DNA of 64,000 nt from Paenibacillus silvestris (lineage in GTDB: Bacteria > Bacillota > Bacilli > Paenibacillales > NBRC-103111), in assembly GCF_009882985.1 (NCBI RefSeq), contig NZ_WTUZ01000038.1, positions 62,001 to 126,000 on the forward strand, given 5' to 3'. Made by a program: the position numbers and the translations under genes. The notes beneath the pieces were generated by a model. The model saw only the letters and a list, made by a program, of their open reading frames with translations. It did not search any database and had not been told where the DNA came from. Positions 62,397 to 64,000 of the stretch are shown here, in pieces (position 1 is the stretch's first letter; the number at the start of each line of letters is the position of its first letter).

Positions 62397-62812
62397 GCGG
62401 CCTTCTCGGCTGGCTCGCGCTTTCTCTTCCTCCGCCCCTACTCCGGAGACGGCCTTTTCGGCTCTCTCGCGACCAGCTGCCACACGGCCGAATGCACAGC
62501 GCCGCTGAGACGACCTTCTCGGCTGGCTCGCGCTTCTTTTCCTCAGCCCCTACTCCGGAGGCGGCCTTTTCGGCTCTCTCGCGACCAGTTGCCACACGGC
62601 CGAATGCACAGCGCCGCTGAGACGGCCTTCTCGGCTGGCTCGCGCTTCTCTTCCTTCGCCCCACCTCCGGAGGCGGCCTTTTCGGCTCTCTCGCGCCCGA
62701 CCGCCTCACGGCCGACTGCCCAGCGCCGGCTGAGACGGCCTTCTCGGCTGGCTCGCGCTCCTCTTCCTTCGCCCCACCTCTGGAGGCAGCCTTTTCGGCT
62801 CTCTCGCGCGAA
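62397..62812. repeat. GC-rich tandem array, about 113-bp units
   Basis: The element CCTTCTCGGCTGGCTCGCGC starts at 62401, 62514, 62626 and 62739 (period 112-113). A related half-element CCTTTTCGGCTCTCTCGCG sits 51-52 bases after each, at 62453, 62565, 62677 and 62790. Almost four copies, much more GC-rich than the neighbours. Both strands have open frames throughout because stop codons are rare in such sequence; the period shifts the frame, so they are unlikely to be genes. Confidence 0.9.
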
Positions 62813-62832
62813 GCAGCGCCCGCCACCAACAA

Positions 62833-62862
62833 AAACAAAAAACCGCGAGCCTAAGCCCGCGG
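62833..62862 (-). terminator. Terminator of the chemotaxis receptor gene
   Basis: Minus-strand CCGCGGGC / GCTCGCGG, eight pairs with one mismatch, followed by TTTTTTG; eight bases after the stop. Confidence 0.88.
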
Positions 62863-62869
62863 TCCCAAA

Positions 62870-64000
62870 CTACACCGTAAATTTCTGCAGCGAAATTTGC
62901 AGTTCCTCTGCTAGTCCTGCAAGCGACTTAGCCGAATTCTCGATTTCCTCGGTCGTCGACATCTGCTGCTGGCTGGCAGCAGACGTCTCCTGACTGACGG
63001 AAATCCCTGTTTCCGAGACGCTGCTGACAATGCCCATCACGCGCTCAATACGCACGTTGGCATCCACCAAGTGGTGAATGTTCTGGTTCACACTCTCCAC
63101 CTTCGCGTTGACTTCATCAACGGAAGTCTCGATGTGAATGAACGACTCTTGCGCCTCGCCAGAAATCATTAGTCCAGCCTGCACTTTGACCGCTCCATCT
63201 TGCATGGAGCTTACCGCGTGATTAATCTGTCTCTGAATCGTAGAGACCAGATTCGTGATGTTGCGCGCTGACGAAGCGGATTGCTCCGCAAGCTTGCGCA
63301 CTTCACCAGCAACAACCGCGAACCCGCGGCCTGCTTCGCCAGCACGTGCAGCTTCAATCGCCGCGTTCAGCGACAGCAAATTGGTTTGCGTGGAAATATC
63401 ATTGATCACATTGACGATCTCGCCAATTTTATGAGCATTTTTCCCTAATGCTTCTATGACGCTATTCACTTCTTGTACGGCTTCCGAAATCTCGCCCATC
63501 TGGCCTGCGATCGATACGACAGAACGTTTGCCATTCTGCGCGGCAGCCGTGGCTTGTACAACAAGTTGGGCTACTTCTTGTGCAGATTCATCAATCAGCT
63601 TCGTGCTCGTCAGCATTTGCTGCACAGCCTCATTCGCTTGATTCACACCCGCAAACTGCTTCTCAAAATCTTCCGACAGCTGCTGACTCGACGACGCGAC
63701 CTGTTTGGCAGCTTGCGAGCTTTGCTCCGAGCTTGCCAGAAGTTCTTCTGAGCTTGCCGAAAGTGTCAGAGCGTTGTCAGCAATTTGCGACACCAAGCTG
63801 CGAAGGCTTCCCGTCATAACGTTGAAGGAACCCGTTAATTTACCAACTTCATCTTCATATGGATAATCCCCTTTGACGGAAAGATCTCCGCTGGCCGCTT
63901 TCTCCATATGCTCCTGCAATTTACGAATCGGAGTCGTAATAATCATAGTCAATGCCATCGCGTTCAAAGTCATCACAACAATGGCGATAATTACCGTGAG
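62870..64000 (-). CDS. Methyl-accepting chemotaxis protein, C-terminal part (runs off window)
   Basis: 377 codons in frame up to the right edge. The visible part begins in the second membrane helix ([21 protein letters not shown]), then HAMP ([39 protein letters not shown]) and the long coiled-coil signalling domain with the hairpin tip [35 protein letters not shown]. The sensor and start lie beyond base 64000. It relays ligand information to CheA/CheW; methylation sites of the EE/QQ type occur in the coiled coil. Not linked to other chemotaxis genes here. Confidence 0.92.
   Translation of the reverse strand, partial: LTVIIAIVVMTLNAMALTMIITTPIRKLQEHMEKAASGDLSVKGDYPYEDEVGKLTGSFNVMTGSLRSLVSQIADNALTLSASSEELLASSEQSSQAAKQVASSSQQLSEDFEKQFAGVNQANEAVQQMLTSTKLIDESAQEVAQLVVQATAAAQNGKRSVVSIAGQMGEISEAVQEVNSVIEALGKNAHKIGEIVNVINDISTQTNLLSLNAAIEAARAGEAGRGFAVVAGEVRKLAEQSASSARNITNLVSTIQRQINHAVSSMQDGAVKVQAGLMISGEAQESFIHIETSVDEVNAKVESVNQNIHHLVDANVRIERVMGIVSSVSETGISVSQETSAASQQQMSTTEEIENSAKSLAGLAEELQISLQKFTV

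Noticed and set aside
62380-62838. 152-residue repetitive Arg/Glu/Ala-rich protein on the minus strand
   Set aside because: It lies in the GC-rich tandem array, its frame shifts between units, there is no ribosome binding site, and other frames are open too.

Overview
The window looks like chromosomal DNA of a Paenibacillus or close relative (Paenibacillaceae, Bacillota). The basis is the gene style, not a database match: AGGAGG-type ribosome binding sites with frequent GTG and TTG starts, sigma-A promoters, CcpA-type cre boxes, YesM-type kinases paired with AraC-type response regulators, many CUT1 sugar importers without their own ATPase, and long intergenic stretches filled with short degenerate repeats. 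No rRNA, tRNA, insertion sequence, prophage or CRISPR array was found. Both ends cut a gene: a sensor kinase at the left and a chemotaxis receptor at the right.

Region 1 (1-11.5 kb). A YesM-type kinase (partial) and AraC-type regulator pair is followed by about 0.9 kb of repeats. Then comes a six-gene minus-strand operon: lipoprotein sugar-binding protein, secreted GH29-like fucosidase, two permeases and two cytoplasmic sulfatases, ending at a terminator. A divergent ROK repressor faces it. The 323 bp between them hold three copies of one inverted repeat, one lying on the repressor's -10 box. The likely target is a sulfated, fucose-containing glycan.

Region 2 (11.7-23.9 kb). Eight closely spaced minus-strand genes appear to form one transcript headed by its own LacI-type repressor: repressor, beta-helix/PKD protein, binding protein, two permeases, GH127 arabinofuranosidase, GH2 hydrolase and a Gfo/Idh/MocA oxidoreductase. 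Two palindromic operators overlap the promoter. The hydrolases have no signal peptides, so oligosaccharides are probably imported and then cleaved inside. A plant arabinose- or galactose-containing glycan is the best guess.

Region 3 (24-34.4 kb). Mixed genes: an MBL-fold hydrolase, an orphan CitA/DcuS-like kinase, an FAD oxidoreductase behind a purine-type riboswitch with a terminator, a LytTR-only protein behind two cre boxes, a small unknown protein, a MarR-MFS pair, a MATE exporter and a lactonase-family beta-propeller.

Region 4 (34.4-44 kb). A DUF2238-type membrane protein, a large HAD-type protein divergent from a GT2 glycosyltransferase, an AraC regulator divergent from a Gfo/Idh-aldo/keto reductase pair, a 38-bp tandem array, a short-chain reductase and a DeoR regulator.

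Region 5 (44-50.6 kb). A LytS/LytR pair, the CstA-type transporter and the small YbdD/YjiX partner form a likely pyruvate/peptide uptake module with a good cre box. An MFS exporter follows.

Region 6 (50.7-60.1 kb). A seven-gene operon runs kinase, AraC-type regulator, binding protein, two permeases, cytoplasmic GH3 (NagZ type) and ROK sugar kinase: uptake, cleavage and phosphorylation of beta-GlcNAc oligosaccharides or a similar sugar.

Region 7 (60-64 kb). OsmC and SMR genes, an orphan terminator, a nuclease-fold protein with a winged helix, a GC-rich 113-bp tandem array and a chemotaxis receptor.

The window is dominated by glycan scavenging. There are three complete CUT1 importers, each under a different regulator type (ROK, LacI, two-component), and no ATPase gene, so a shared MsmX-like ATPase elsewhere is implied. 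The least explained material is the purine-type leader ahead of the FAD enzyme and the families of intergenic repeats.
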